A stretch of 64,000 nt of DNA from Pseudomonas zanjanensis (GCF_014268745.2 NZ_JABWRB020000003.1:186001-250000); one strand, 5' to 3'; shown: positions 8,404 through 17,209, counted from the stretch's first letter. Numbers and translations are program-made. Notes: generated from the sequence alone by a model not told the origin.

Positions 8404-9178
8404 GCTTGCAGCCGTCTCCATGAACATGATTGGAAGCAGAAGGGGCGCTGACCACCGAGCCATGCAGGTCATGGGCGTGGTCATGGTGGTGGTGATAAAT
8501 CGCCAGGCTTTGTGCGTTCTTTCCGAACAACTCGACGAAGGCCGGATCGCCGCTGACCTGCTCGGGATGCCCGGAGCAGCAAACGTGGCGGTTGAGGCAG
8601 ACCACCTGGTCGGTGGTGCTCATCACCAGATGCAAGTCATGGGAGACCATCAGCACGCCGCAGCCGTGGCGGTCGCGCAGGCGGGTGATCAGGCTGTACA
8701 GCTCGGCCTGGCCCGCCACATCGACGCCTTGCACCGGTTCGTCGAGCACCAACAATTCAGGTTCGCGCAGCAGGGCGCGGGCCAGCAGCACGCGTTGCAT
8801 CTCGCCACCGGACACGCTTTGCACTGGGCTGTCGATCACCTGTTCGGCGCCGACCTCGTTGAGCGCAGCCAAGGCCCGGGCGCGGTCCACCCCAGGCACC
8901 AGGCGCAGGAAACGCAGCACCGACAGTGGCAGCGTCGGGTCGACGTGGAGTTTTTGCGGCATGTAGCCGACGCGCAACCTGGGCTTGCGCCAGACGCTGC
9001 CACTGTCGGGCTTAAGCAAACCCAGCACGGCGCGCACCAGGGTGGTCTTGCCGGCGCCGTTGGGACCGATCAAGGTCACGATCTGCCCCGGCTCGACGCT
9101 CAGGTGAATGTTGTCCAGCACGTTCTGCCCGGCGAACGTCACGGCCACCTGCTCGAGGCGGATCAGCGCGTTGCTCAT
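8396..9178 (-). CDS. znuC: Zinc ABC transporter ATP-binding protein ZnuC
   Basis: A 260-residue ABC ATPase. Walker A GPNGAGKTT, signature VSGGEMQRVLLARALL, Walker B LLVLDEPVQGVD, H-loop MVSHDLH. The C-terminus is His-rich (HHHHDHAHDLHG, HVHGDGCKHG), as in other ZnuC proteins. Start ATG 9178 shares a base with the zur stop (TGATG). Second gene of the zur-znuC-znuB operon. Confidence 0.96.
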   Translation of the reverse strand: MSNALIRLEQVAVTFAGQNVLDNIHLSVEPGQIVTLIGPNGAGKTTLVRAVLGLLKPDSGSVWRKPRLRVGYMPQKLHVDPTLPLSVLRFLRLVPGVDRARALAALNEVGAEQVIDSPVQSVSGGEMQRVLLARALLREPELLVLDEPVQGVDVAGQAELYSLITRLRDRHGCGVLMVSHDLHLVMSTTDQVVCLNRHVCCSGHPEQVSGDPAFVELFGKNAQSLAIYHHHHDHAHDLHGSVVSAPSASNHVHGDGCKHG

Positions 9179-9660
9179 CAGGCCCCCTGGCAGCCGGAGC
9201 AGAGGCCGACGACTTCGACGGTCTGGGTGTCGACGACGAAGCCGACTTCCCTGGCGCTGGCGACGATGGCATCGCTGATGGATTTCTGTTCCAGCTCGAT
9301 GGCGGCGTGGCATTCGCGGCAAATCAGGAATTGGCCTTGGTGGGCGTGCTCCGGATGGTTGCAGCCGACGAAGGCGTTGAGCGACGAAATCCGATGCACC
9401 AGGCCGTTTTCCAAGAGGAAGTCCAGCGCCCGATAGACGGTTGGCGGCGCGGCGCGGCGGCCGTCCTGCTCGCTGAGCACCGCGAGGATGTCGTAGGCGC
9501 CCAGTGGCTTATGGCTTTGCCAGACCAATTCCAGGACGCGCCGCCGCAGGGCGGTCAGGCGCAACCCTTGGCGCGCGCAGATGGCGTCGGCCTCGGACAG
9601 CGCGCTGTGCACGCAGTGGGAGTGATCGTGGGGACGACTGGCAAGGGGTGTAATAGGCAT
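9178..9660 (-). CDS. zur: Zinc uptake regulator Zur (Fur family)
   Basis: A 160-residue Fur-family repressor. The N-terminal winged helix includes LTALRRRVLELVW and TVYRALDFLLENGLVHRI. The metal-binding part holds HPEHAHQGQFLICRECHAAIE and the C-terminal CSGCQGA pair of cysteines for structural zinc. It is the first gene of the znuCB operon and divergent from znuA, with a candidate Zur site between. Expected action: zinc-bound Zur represses both directions. Confidence 0.94.
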   Translation of the reverse strand: MPITPLASRPHDHSHCVHSALSEADAICARQGLRLTALRRRVLELVWQSHKPLGAYDILAVLSEQDGRRAAPPTVYRALDFLLENGLVHRISSLNAFVGCNHPEHAHQGQFLICRECHAAIELEQKSISDAIVASAREVGFVVDTQTVEVVGLCSGCQGA

Positions 9661-9685
9661 GGGCAGCGACGAGTTTAGTGAGAGA

Positions 9686-9700
9686 CGTTATTATGTTACC
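9686..9700. promoter_or_regulatory. Candidate Zur operator
   Basis: CGTTATTATGTTACC matches the pseudomonad Zur palindrome (TGTTATAnTATAACA) at 9 of 14 fixed positions by my count. It sits in the 57-bp gap between divergent zur and znuA, where one site could control both. Match is imperfect. Confidence 0.5.
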
Positions 9701-9717
9701 CGTTCTCGCCTCTACGA

Positions 9718-10665
9718 GTGGTCATCGTGTCCCGATTTTTTTCGCTCTTTGTCGCTTTTGTCGCAAGTTTTCTACTGATCGGCCCGGCCCAGGCCGACGT
9801 CAAGGTCCTAACCAGCATCAAGCCGCTGCAACTGATCGCCGCCGCCGTGCAGGACGGCGTGGCCGTTCCGGAAGTGTTGCTGCCCCCGGGGGCTTCGCCG
9901 CATCACTACGCGTTGCGGCCCTCCGATGTACGCAAGGTGCAGTCGGTGGACCTGCTGTACTGGATTGGGCCGGACATGGAAGGTTTCCTACCGCGCGTGC
10001 TGAACGGTCGTACCCTGCCCTCCGTTGCGGTGCAGGAGCTGCCCGGGCTCAAGTTGCGTCACTTCGCCCAGGACAGCGCGTCCCACGAGGATCATGACCA
10101 TGATGAAGGCGACGATCACGATCACGATCACGACCATCGCCCCGGCACCGTGGACGCCCACCTGTGGCTTTCGCCGCACAATGCGCGGGTGATCGCCGCC
10201 AGGATGGCGGCTGACCTGAGCGCGGCGGATCCAGCGAATGCGGCCCGCTATCAAAACAACCTCAAGGGCTTCAACCAGCGCCTCGATGCCTTGGACACGC
10301 GCCTCAAGACGCGCCTGGCCGGGGTCGCGGGCAAGCCGTACTTCGTCTTCCACGAGGCGTTCGACTATTTCGAAGACAACTACGGCCTCAAGCACGCCGG
10401 GGTGTTCGCCGTGGCCGCCGAAGTCCAGCCCGGGGCCCAGCACGTGGCGGCGATGCGCACGCGATTGCAGGCGGTGGGCAAGACCTGCGTCTTCAGCGAA
10501 CCGCCCCTGCGCCCGCGCCTGGCCGAAACCCTGGTGGCCGGGTTGCCGGTGAAGCTGGCGGAGCTGGATGCACTGGGCGGCTATACCCCGGCGACGGCGC
10601 AGGGGTATGAGCAGTTGTTGGAAAAGTTGGGGAATGATTTGGCGGGGTGCCTGGAGGCGTTATAA
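9718..10665 (+). CDS. znuA: Zinc-binding protein ZnuA
   Basis: A 312- to 315-residue periplasmic high-affinity zinc-binding protein. The start is GTG at 9718 or GTG at 9727; the latter gives a more usual signal peptide (VSRFFSLFVAFVASFLL..AQA). Zinc ligands are expected at His in ASPHHYALRP, His in VDAHLWLSP and His in VFHEAFDYFE. A charged loop about residues 122-140 is rich in Asp and His (HEDHDHDEGDDHDHDHDH), the family's flexible zinc-scavenging loop. It is divergent from zur-znuCB. Confidence 0.95.
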   Translation: MVIVSRFFSLFVAFVASFLLIGPAQADVKVLTSIKPLQLIAAAVQDGVAVPEVLLPPGASPHHYALRPSDVRKVQSVDLLYWIGPDMEGFLPRVLNGRTLPSVAVQELPGLKLRHFAQDSASHEDHDHDEGDDHDHDHDHRPGTVDAHLWLSPHNARVIAARMAADLSAADPANAARYQNNLKGFNQRLDALDTRLKTRLAGVAGKPYFVFHEAFDYFEDNYGLKHAGVFAVAAEVQPGAQHVAAMRTRLQAVGKTCVFSEPPLRPRLAETLVAGLPVKLAELDALGGYTPATAQGYEQLLEKLGNDLAGCLEAL

Positions 10666-10678
10666 CCCCACTGCTCTT

Positions 10679-10771
10679 GTGGCGAGGGAGCTTGCTCCCG
10701 CTGGGCCGCGAAGCGGCCCTAAAAATCTTGCGGTCGCTGCGCAACCGAGCGGGAGCAAGCTCCCTCGCCAC
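10679..10771. repeat. REP doublet (GAGGGAGCTTGCTCCC family)
   Basis: Inverted pair GTGGCGAGGGAGCTTGCTCC ... GGAGCAAGCTCCCTCGCCAC with an inner GGGCCGC/GCGGCCC palindrome, between the convergent znuA and thrB genes. Confidence 0.9.
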
Positions 10772-10795
10772 AAAGGCATTCAGATCCACTAGGTG

Positions 10796-11746
10796 TCAGA
10801 GGGCGAACGGCAACACCGTATGAACCGTCTGCCGCTGCGCCAACCGCTGCTGGAACTCCTTTGGGTCATGGATCAACACATCCTGCCCGGCAAACGATTC
10901 GGCGGCGATCAACCGCGACAACCAGAACCGCACGCATGCCACGCGCAACAGGGTCGGCCATAGCTCGGCCTCGGCAGCCGTGAACGGCCGCAACGCTGCA
11001 TAAGCACCCAGCAACGCCCGGGCCCGGGCGCCATCGAGCACGCCGTCGTCATCCGAGCACCAGTCATTCAGGGCGATGGCGACGTCATACAGCATCGGCC
11101 CGGAGCAGGCGTTATAGAAGTCGATCAACCCGGTCAGGTGCGTGCCTTCGAACATCGCATTGTCGCGGAACAGATCGGCGTGGATGTTGGCCCGGGGCAG
11201 CGCCAGGATGCCGACCTTCTTCAACGAAATTTCTTCCAGCGCAGCCTCCAGCAGCTGACGCGGTTCGGCGTCGAGGTGCGAAAGCAGTTTGCCGCCCTCC
11301 TCCTCCATCCAGTCCAGGCCGCGATCGGTCTTGCGCTTGATCATGTTGCCTTTGGTCGCCAGGTGCAGATGGGCTAGCAATTCGCCGACCTGGGCGCAAT
11401 GCTGGGCGTTGGCCTGCTTGATGTGCTTGCCGGCCAGGCGCGGTTGCAGCAGCGCCGGTTTGCCCGCCAGCTCCCGCAGCGCGACGCCGTCGGTGGTGCG
11501 CAAGGCGTAAGGCACCGGCAGGTTGGCGTCGTGCAGCACGTCCAGCAGTTCGATGAAGAACGGCATTTCCTGCACCGGGCCGCGCTCTACCAGGGTCAGG
11601 ACGAACTCGCCCTGCTCCAGGCTGATAAAGAAATTGGTGTTTTCGCTGCCAGCGGCGATCCCCTGGAAATCAAGCAAGCGGCCGAGCCCGTAAGGGGCGA
11701 GAAAGGTTTCCAGCTCGGGCCGAGCCAGGGGCGTGAACACAGACAT
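10796..11746 (-). CDS. thrB: Homoserine kinase ThrB (APH-like type)
   Basis: A 316-residue kinase of the aminoglycoside-phosphotransferase fold, the ThrB type used by Pseudomonas, which phosphorylates homoserine for threonine synthesis. Start MSVFTPLARPELETFL at 11746; the longer frame adds an unlikely basic leader. Conserved parts: GSENTNFF nucleotide loop, catalytic loop ANIHADLFRDNAMFEG, metal-binding GLIDFYNAC. Length equals the usual 316. Probably co-transcribed with the DUF2782 gene 58 bp upstream. Confidence 0.92.
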   Translation of the reverse strand: MSVFTPLARPELETFLAPYGLGRLLDFQGIAAGSENTNFFISLEQGEFVLTLVERGPVQEMPFFIELLDVLHDANLPVPYALRTTDGVALRELAGKPALLQPRLAGKHIKQANAQHCAQVGELLAHLHLATKGNMIKRKTDRGLDWMEEEGGKLLSHLDAEPRQLLEAALEEISLKKVGILALPRANIHADLFRDNAMFEGTHLTGLIDFYNACSGPMLYDVAIALNDWCSDDDGVLDGARARALLGAYAALRPFTAAEAELWPTLLRVACVRFWLSRLIAAESFAGQDVLIHDPKEFQQRLAQRQTVHTVLPFAL

Positions 11747-11804
11747 GGTTAAACTGCCAGTACGGGCGCCCTTCAGCGGGCGCCGGTTGAAGTCGCGAGC
11801 GGTA

Positions 11805-12092
11805 TTACCACTCAAAGATTTTCCACGAAGGGATCAGCATATCCGGCTGGTCCGAGCGGATGAAGTTTGCATCAGTGCCGTCGGCGCGTACCAGGAAATA
11901 AGGCTTGCCGTTCTTGGGCGTGACCTTGATCGCGTACAAAAAGCCGTTTTGCCGATATTCCTGAATGGTTTTATCGCCTTCGGTGCGGATGGTGACATCC
12001 GGGTCCGCCGAGGGCGCGTCATCCGCCGCCATGACGGCCAGCGGGGTGAATGCAAACAAGCCAGCCAGTAACAGGCGATTTAGTGTACGCAT
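11805..12092 (-). CDS. DUF2782 family small exported protein
   Basis: A 95-residue protein with a signal peptide (MRTLNRLLLAGLFAFTPLAVMA). The mature part, DVTIRTEGDKTIQEYRQNGFLYAIKVTP then PYFLVRADG, is characteristic of DUF2782, which in Pseudomonas sits between thrB and polA. Function unknown. It is divergent from polA, with 74 bp between the two starts, and reads into thrB. Confidence 0.85.
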   Translation of the reverse strand: MRTLNRLLLAGLFAFTPLAVMAADDAPSADPDVTIRTEGDKTIQEYRQNGFLYAIKVTPKNGKPYFLVRADGTDANFIRSDQPDMLIPSWKIFEW

Positions 12093-12166
12093 GATAACCT
12101 TGTCCCTTTGTCGTCAACGGTCCCGCTATTCTAGCCCCGGACCCGCCGAAAAGGTTGATCCTGCTC

Positions 12167-14935
12167 ATGAGCCAAGCCCCCCTCGTCCTGGTGGACGGTT
12201 CTTCTTATCTGTACCGCGCCTTTCATGCGCTGCCACCGCTGACCACGTCCAAAGGCCTGCCGACCGGTGCGGTCAAGGGCGTGCTGAACATGCTCAAGAG
12301 CCTGCGCAAGCAGTATCCGGACAGTCCGTTCGCCGTGGTGTTCGACGCCAAGGGTGGGACGTTTCGCGATGCGCTGTACGCCGAATACAAGGCCAACCGC
12401 CCGAGCATGCCCGACGACATGCGCGTGCAGATCGAACCGCTGCACGCCAGCGTCAAGGCCCTGGGCTTCCCGTTGCTGTGCGTGGACAACGTCGAGGCCG
12501 ATGACGTGATCGGCACCCTGGCCCGCAGCAGCGCGGCGGCCGACCGTCCGGTGGTGATCTCCACCGGCGACAAGGACATGGCGCAGTTGGTCGACGGGCA
12601 CATTACCTTGGTCAATACCATGACCGGTAGCGCCCTGGACGTGGCTGGCGTGAAGGAGAAGTTTGGCGTCGCTCCGGAGCAGATCATCGATTACCTGGCG
12701 TTGATGGGCGATTCGTCCGACAACATCCCGGGCGTCCCGGGTATCGGACCGAAGACCGCTTCCGGCCTGCTGGTGGGCGTCAACGGCGGCCTGACCGAGC
12801 TGTACGCGCAACTGGACATCGTCGCCACCTTGCCGATCCGTGGCGCCAAGACCCTCGCCGCCAAGCTCGAAGAACACAAGGAAATGGCATTCCTGTCCTA
12901 CGAACTGGCGACCATCAAGACCGACGTGCCATTGGATGTCGGCCTCGACGACCTGCAAATGGGCACGCCCGACCACGAGAAACTGGCCGAGCTGTATACG
13001 TTGCTGGAGTTCAAGAGCTGGTTCGAAGAAAACCAGCGGGACGCCAAGCGTGCCGGCCAGGAGATCGTCGAAGTGGCCGACGAACAGCCCGGCGCTGCCG
13101 AGGCCAAGTACGAGGTCATCCTCGACCAGGCGCGCTTTGACGCGTGGCTGGCGAAACTGGAAAAAGCGCCGCTGTTTGCCTTTGTCACCGAAACCAACGG
13201 CGGCGATGCCCAGCATTCGCAACTCGTTGGCCTGTCGTTCGCCGTGGCCCCGTTCGAGGCGGCCTACATCCCGCTGACCCATTCCTACATGGGCGTGCCG
13301 GAGCAACTGGACCGCGACACAGTGCTCAAGGCGCTCAAGCCGCTGCTGGAAAACCCGGACAAGCTCAAGGTTGGCCAGCACGCCAAGTTCGAAACCAACA
13401 TCCTGGCCAACTGCGCCATTGGCGGTGACCAGAACAACGGCATCCTGGTCCAGGGCATCGCCTTTGACACCATGCTGGAATCCTACGTGCTGGACTCCAC
13501 TGCGACCCGTCACGACATGGACAGCCTGGCGCTCAAATACCTGGGCCAGAGCAAGACCGATTTCCAGGACATCGCCGGCAAAGGGGTCAAGCAACTGACC
13601 TTCGACCAGATTTCCCTGGAACTGGCCGGCCCTTACGCCGCCGAAGACGCCGACGTGACTTTCCGCCTGCACCAGGCCTTGCAGGAAAAGCTGGCCGCCA
13701 CGCCAAGCCTGGGCCCGGTGCTCAACGACATCGAAATGCCGCTGATGCCGGTCCTGGCGCGCATCGAGCGCCAGGGCGCGCTGGTGGATGCCAACCTGCT
13801 GGGCGTACAAAGTGTCGAGTTGGGCGAGAAGTTGGTGGCCCTGGAGCGTGAGGCGTTTGCCATCGCCGGTGAGGAATTCAACCTCGGTTCGCCGAAGCAA
13901 TTGGGCGTGATCCTGTACGAAAAGCTCGGCTTGCCGGTGCTCAGCAAAACTGCCAAGGGCCAGGCTTCCACCGCCGAAGCGGTGCTCGCCGAACTGGCGG
14001 AGCAGGATTACCCGCTGCCCAAGGTGCTGATGCAGTACCGCTCCCTGAGCAAGCTCAAGAGCACCTACACCGATCGCCTGCCGGAACAGATCAACAGCCG
14101 CACCGGCCGCGTCCATACCAATTACCAGCAAGCCGTCGCCGCGACCGGGCGCTTGTCGTCCATCGATCCGAACCTGCAGAACATTCCGATTCGGACCGCC
14201 GAAGGCCGGCGCATCCGCCAGGCGTTCGTTGCGCCGAAAGGCTACAAGCTGCTGGCGGCGGACTATTCGCAGATCGAACTGCGGATCATGGCGCACCTGG
14301 CCAAGGATGAAGGGTTGCTCCACGCCTTTCGCAATGACCTGGACGTGCACCGGGCCACGGCGGCCGAGGTGTTCGGCGTCGACCTGGAAGCCGTCACCCA
14401 CGACCAACGCCGCAGCGCCAAGGCGATCAACTTCGGCTTGATCTACGGCATGAGCGCGTTCGGCCTGGCCAAGCAGATTGGCGTCGATCGCAAGCAGTCC
14501 CAGGCCTACATCGACCGCTACTTCGCCCGCTACCCGGGTGTGTTGGCCTACATGGAGCGCACCCGCGCCCAGGCGGCCGAGCAAGGTTTCGTCGAAACCA
14601 TTTTCGGTCGTCGCCTGTACCTGCCAGACATCAACGCGAAAAACCCGGCCCTGCGCAAAGGCGCCGAGCGCACCGCCATCAACGCGCCGATGCAAGGCAC
14701 GGCGGCTGACATCATCAAGAAAGCCATGGTTGCCGTGGATGGCTGGCTGACGGCGTCAGGGCTGGATGCGAAAGTCATCCTGCAGGTCCACGACGAACTG
14801 GTGCTGGAAGTGCGTGAAGACTTGGTTGACCAGGTGCGCGAAGAGATCCGCCAGCACATGAGTGCCGCCGCTAAGTTGGACGTGCCGCTGCTGGTGGAAG
14901 TGGGCGTGGGCAATAACTGGGACGAGGCGCACTGA
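12167..14935 (+). CDS. polA: DNA polymerase I, proofreading site apparently altered
   Basis: A 922-residue DNA polymerase I for Okazaki-fragment maturation and repair. Start ATG 12167 (MSQAPLVLVDGSSYLYRAF). Domains: 5' nuclease (about 1-290, EADDVIGTLA, STGDKDMAQLV), 3'-5' exonuclease (about 315-510), polymerase (about 515-922) with motif A DYSQIELRIM, motif B RRSAKAINFGLIYG and motif C QVHDELVLEV, all intact. In the exonuclease, the E. coli FAFDTET segment reads FAFVTET (D355 equivalent is Val) and KYDRGIL reads KFETNIL (D424 equivalent is Glu), while AAEDADV (D501) is kept. Loss of proofreading is inferred; polymerase and 5' nuclease functions should remain. Confidence 0.97.
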   Translation: MSQAPLVLVDGSSYLYRAFHALPPLTTSKGLPTGAVKGVLNMLKSLRKQYPDSPFAVVFDAKGGTFRDALYAEYKANRPSMPDDMRVQIEPLHASVKALGFPLLCVDNVEADDVIGTLARSSAAADRPVVISTGDKDMAQLVDGHITLVNTMTGSALDVAGVKEKFGVAPEQIIDYLALMGDSSDNIPGVPGIGPKTASGLLVGVNGGLTELYAQLDIVATLPIRGAKTLAAKLEEHKEMAFLSYELATIKTDVPLDVGLDDLQMGTPDHEKLAELYTLLEFKSWFEENQRDAKRAGQEIVEVADEQPGAAEAKYEVILDQARFDAWLAKLEKAPLFAFVTETNGGDAQHSQLVGLSFAVAPFEAAYIPLTHSYMGVPEQLDRDTVLKALKPLLENPDKLKVGQHAKFETNILANCAIGGDQNNGILVQGIAFDTMLESYVLDSTATRHDMDSLALKYLGQSKTDFQDIAGKGVKQLTFDQISLELAGPYAAEDADVTFRLHQALQEKLAATPSLGPVLNDIEMPLMPVLARIERQGALVDANLLGVQSVELGEKLVALEREAFAIAGEEFNLGSPKQLGVILYEKLGLPVLSKTAKGQASTAEAVLAELAEQDYPLPKVLMQYRSLSKLKSTYTDRLPEQINSRTGRVHTNYQQAVAATGRLSSIDPNLQNIPIRTAEGRRIRQAFVAPKGYKLLAADYSQIELRIMAHLAKDEGLLHAFRNDLDVHRATAAEVFGVDLEAVTHDQRRSAKAINFGLIYGMSAFGLAKQIGVDRKQSQAYIDRYFARYPGVLAYMERTRAQAAEQGFVETIFGRRLYLPDINAKNPALRKGAERTAINAPMQGTAADIIKKAMVAVDGWLTASGLDAKVILQVHDELVLEVREDLVDQVREEIRQHMSAAAKLDVPLLVEVGVGNNWDEAH

Positions 14936-14963
14936 TTCCCACGTCCTGAGGCCTAGGGCTTTT

Positions 14964-15082
14964 GTGGCGAGGGAGCTTGCTCCCGCTCGGCTGCGCAGCA
15001 GTCGCAAACCGGGCGATGCAGTCCGCCTGGAAAAATGCAGGGGCCTGCTGCGCAGGCCAGCGGGAGCAAGCTCCCTCGCCAC
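14964..15082. repeat. REP doublet (GAGGGAGCTTGCTCCC family)
   Basis: Inverted copies GTGGCGAGGGAGCTTGCTCC and GGAGCAAGCTCCCTCGCCAC separated by GGGCCTGCTGCGCAGGCC-like palindromes, just after polA. Confidence 0.9.
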
Positions 15083-15155
15083 AGGGAGTCACCGCAATGC
15101 CAGCGATGGCTTCGTTAGCTCGGAAAATTCCTACGGTTATTTCCAAAAAAAATCT

Positions 15156-15183
15156 GAACTAAACCCGTGAATCGCCACTCAGA
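15156..15183 (+). promoter_or_regulatory. AlgU (sigma-22) type promoter for ErsA
   Basis: GAACTA (15156-15161), 17-bp spacer, TCAGA (15179-15183), close to the AlgU/RpoE consensus GAACTT-N16/17-TCTGA. It lies at the right distance upstream of the ErsA-like RNA, which in P. aeruginosa is AlgU-dependent. Confidence 0.65.
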
Positions 15184-15189
15184 GATTCT

Positions 15190-15320
15190 GAATGGCTGGT
15201 GAAGCCCTTCAATGCTCCTATGTTGTGTTAAGTGTTGGCAGATATCTGGACCCCGCCCTAGCGGTCCGGAACTTGGACCCCGAACTTCCCCCTCCCCATA
15301 AGAAGTCCGGGGTTTTTTTT
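15190..15320 (+). ncRNA. ersA: Small regulatory RNA ErsA
   Basis: Located between polA and engB, the position of ErsA in Pseudomonas (and of Spot 42 in enterics). The inferred transcript of about 131 nt fits the known ErsA size. It has a hairpin GGACC..GGTCC (about 15249-15268) and a terminator hairpin CCCCGAACTT / AAGTCCGGGG followed by eight T. The terminator loop is C-rich (TTCCCCCTCCCC), matching the C-rich seed by which ErsA pairs with mRNAs such as algC and oprD. The 5' end is inferred from the AlgU-type promoter. Identity rests on synteny, promoter, C-rich loop and length; I did not align it. Confidence 0.8.
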
Positions 15321-15334
15321 GCCTGCGATTTGGC

Positions 15335-15976
15335 TTATTCGGCCTCTTCGCTGCCCTTGTCCGCCAATTCCATCCAGTCCGCCAGCACGGTATAGGCTTC
15401 TTCCAAGCCCATGCGCTTGGGTGCCGAGAACAGTTGGATAGTGATCGCGTCGCCCCAGCCCTTGCGAATGTCCGACTGCACTTTGAGCAAGGTATTTTTC
15501 GCCGCGCCGTAGGTGAGCTTGTCGGCCTTGGTCAGCAGGATGTGCATCGGCATGCCGCTGGCGACTGCCCAATCGAGCATCAACAGGTCGAAGTCGGTCA
15601 TCGGATGGCGAATATCCATCATCAAGATCAGGCCTTTCAGACTCTCGCGGCTGCCCAGGTAGGCTTCCAAGTGACGCTGCCAGTGTTGCTTGAGCGGGAT
15701 CGGTACCTTGGCGTAGCCGTAGCCGGGCAGGTCGACCAAACGCCGTTCATCGTCTAGCTTGAAGAAGTTCAAGAGCTGCGTGCGACCCGGGGTTTTCGAG
15801 GTGCGTGCCAGGCTCGCATGGGTCAAGGTGTTCAGCGCGCTGGATTTGCCGGCGTTGGAACGGCCGGCAAACGCCACTTCGAAGCCTTCGTCGTCTGGGC
15901 ATTGATCGACTTTGGCGGCGCTGAGCATGAAGGTGGACTGTTGGCACAGGCCGAGGATAGGGTTCTTCAGTTGCAT
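15335..15976 (-). CDS. engB: Ribosome biogenesis GTPase EngB (YihA/YsxC)
   Basis: A 213-residue GTPase needed for large ribosomal subunit assembly. Start MQLKNPILGLCQQSTFML at 15976; the longer upstream frame is not family-like. Motifs: G1 GRSNAGKSS, G3 DLPGYGYA, G4 LTKADK. Convergent with polA across the ErsA gene. Confidence 0.93.
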   Translation of the reverse strand: MQLKNPILGLCQQSTFMLSAAKVDQCPDDEGFEVAFAGRSNAGKSSALNTLTHASLARTSKTPGRTQLLNFFKLDDERRLVDLPGYGYAKVPIPLKQHWQRHLEAYLGSRESLKGLILMMDIRHPMTDFDLLMLDWAVASGMPMHILLTKADKLTYGAAKNTLLKVQSDIRKGWGDAITIQLFSAPKRMGLEEAYTVLADWMELADKGSEEAE

Positions 15977-16167
15977 GGGATTTCCGATGTGGGCGGCGTC
16001 GGGAATGGACGCGGCAAGCTGTGTCGTTTCCGTTTCAGTGACGCCAGTATATAATGCCGCAGATTTTGTGTGCGTTTTGTCCCAGCGTAGGATGAAGCTC
16101 ACGGGAGCGACCGACCGAAATTGCGCATTAGAACGCAGCTCGTTCCCAACCCTGAAAAGGTCGTTTT

Positions 16168-16458
16168 ATGACGAAATGGCTGCTAGCTGCCGGTGTCTTG
16201 ATGCCGCTTTACAGCGCTCAGGCTACACAGGATCCGGAAGCTGTGTACAACCGTGTTTGTGGTGCCTGTCATTCCGGCCAACTCCCCATGGCGCCCCGCA
16301 AGGGCGATCAGGAAGCTTGGACGCCGAGGTTGGCGAAAGGTATGGAGACGCTGGTGCAACACGTGACCCAGGGTTTCAAGGCGATGCCGCCGCGTGGTTT
16401 GTGCATGGACTGCAGTGCCGAGGATTACCGAGCCATCATCCAGTGGATGAGCGAGTGA
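16168..16458 (+). CDS. Small c-type cytochrome (c5-like)
   Basis: A 96-residue exported monohaem cytochrome c. Signal peptide MTKWLLAAGVLMPLYSAQA, haem-binding CGACHS, and a probable axial Met in GFKAMPPRG. A further CMDC pair near the C-terminus is typical of the cytochrome c5 family. It begins just upstream of the cytochrome c4 gene (46-bp gap), and both may be transcribed together. Acts in periplasmic electron transfer; partners not visible. Confidence 0.9.
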   Translation: MTKWLLAAGVLMPLYSAQATQDPEAVYNRVCGACHSGQLPMAPRKGDQEAWTPRLAKGMETLVQHVTQGFKAMPPRGLCMDCSAEDYRAIIQWMSE

Positions 16459-16504
16459 ACCCGGTCCATAACTCTTTAACCCTTAGCCGTAGTTGGATTA
16501 GCTG

Positions 16505-17116
16505 ATGAACAAACTGATCGTGAGTCTGCTGTTGACCTTGGGGATATCCGGCGTAGCCCACGCCGCTGGCGATGCCAAGGCCGGTGAGGCGAAAGTGGCC
16601 GTATGCGGGGCCTGCCACGGCCCGGATGGCAATAGCATGGCGCCCAACTTTCCGAAACTGGCGGGCCAGGGCGAGCGCTACTTGACCAAGCAGTTGAAGG
16701 AAATCAAGGACGGCAAGCGTGTCGTGCTGGAAATGACCGGCCTGCTGACCAACCTGAGCGATCAGGACCTGGAGGACATCGCAGCCTACTTCGCCAGCCA
16801 GAAGGGCAGCGTCGGCGCCGCCGATCCAAAACTCGTGGCTCGCGGTGAAGCGCTGTTCCGCGGCGGCAACCTGGAAAAAGGCCTGCCAGCCTGCACTGGC
16901 TGCCATTCCCCTGACGGCAAGGGCAACGCCGCTGCCGGTTTCCCACACTTGGGCGGCCAGCATGCCCAGTACATCACCAAGCAATTGACCGATTTCCGCA
17001 AGGAAGAAGGCGGTCGTGCCAACGACGGTGACGCAATGACCATGCGCACCATTGCCCGCAAGCTGAGCGACGAAGATATCGCGGCAGTTTCCAGCTACAT
17101 CCAGGGCCTGCACTAA
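16505..17116 (+). CDS. Dihaem cytochrome c4
   Basis: A 203-residue periplasmic dihaem cytochrome. Signal peptide MNKLIVSLLLTLGISGVAHA; haem 1 CGACHG (residues about 35-40) and haem 2 CTGCHS (about 137-142); each half carries the family NFPKLAGQGERYLTKQL / GFPHLGGQHAQYITKQL repeat, showing the internal duplication of cytochrome c4. Membrane-associated electron carrier to terminal oxidases in this family. Followed by an intrinsic terminator. Confidence 0.94.
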   Translation: MNKLIVSLLLTLGISGVAHAAGDAKAGEAKVAVCGACHGPDGNSMAPNFPKLAGQGERYLTKQLKEIKDGKRVVLEMTGLLTNLSDQDLEDIAAYFASQKGSVGAADPKLVARGEALFRGGNLEKGLPACTGCHSPDGKGNAAAGFPHLGGQHAQYITKQLTDFRKEEGGRANDGDAMTMRTIARKLSDEDIAAVSSYIQGLH

Positions 17117-17181
17117 GGCCGTTGCGAGGGGATACACCTCTTGCAACGTTAACGCTCGATTAATCTGTCGATGCGAGCATC

Positions 17182-17209
17182 AAAAGGGTGGCTTTGGCCG
17201 CCCTTTTTT
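17182..17209 (+). terminator. Terminator after cytochrome c4
   Basis: AAAAGGGTGGC TTTG GCCGCCCTTTTTT stem-loop followed by a T-run, between the cytochrome operon and dsbA. Confidence 0.85.

Noticed and set aside
12131..14695. 854-codon open frame antisense to polA
   Set aside because: It is a shadow of high third-position GC in polA; its translation has no family features and polA is beyond doubt.
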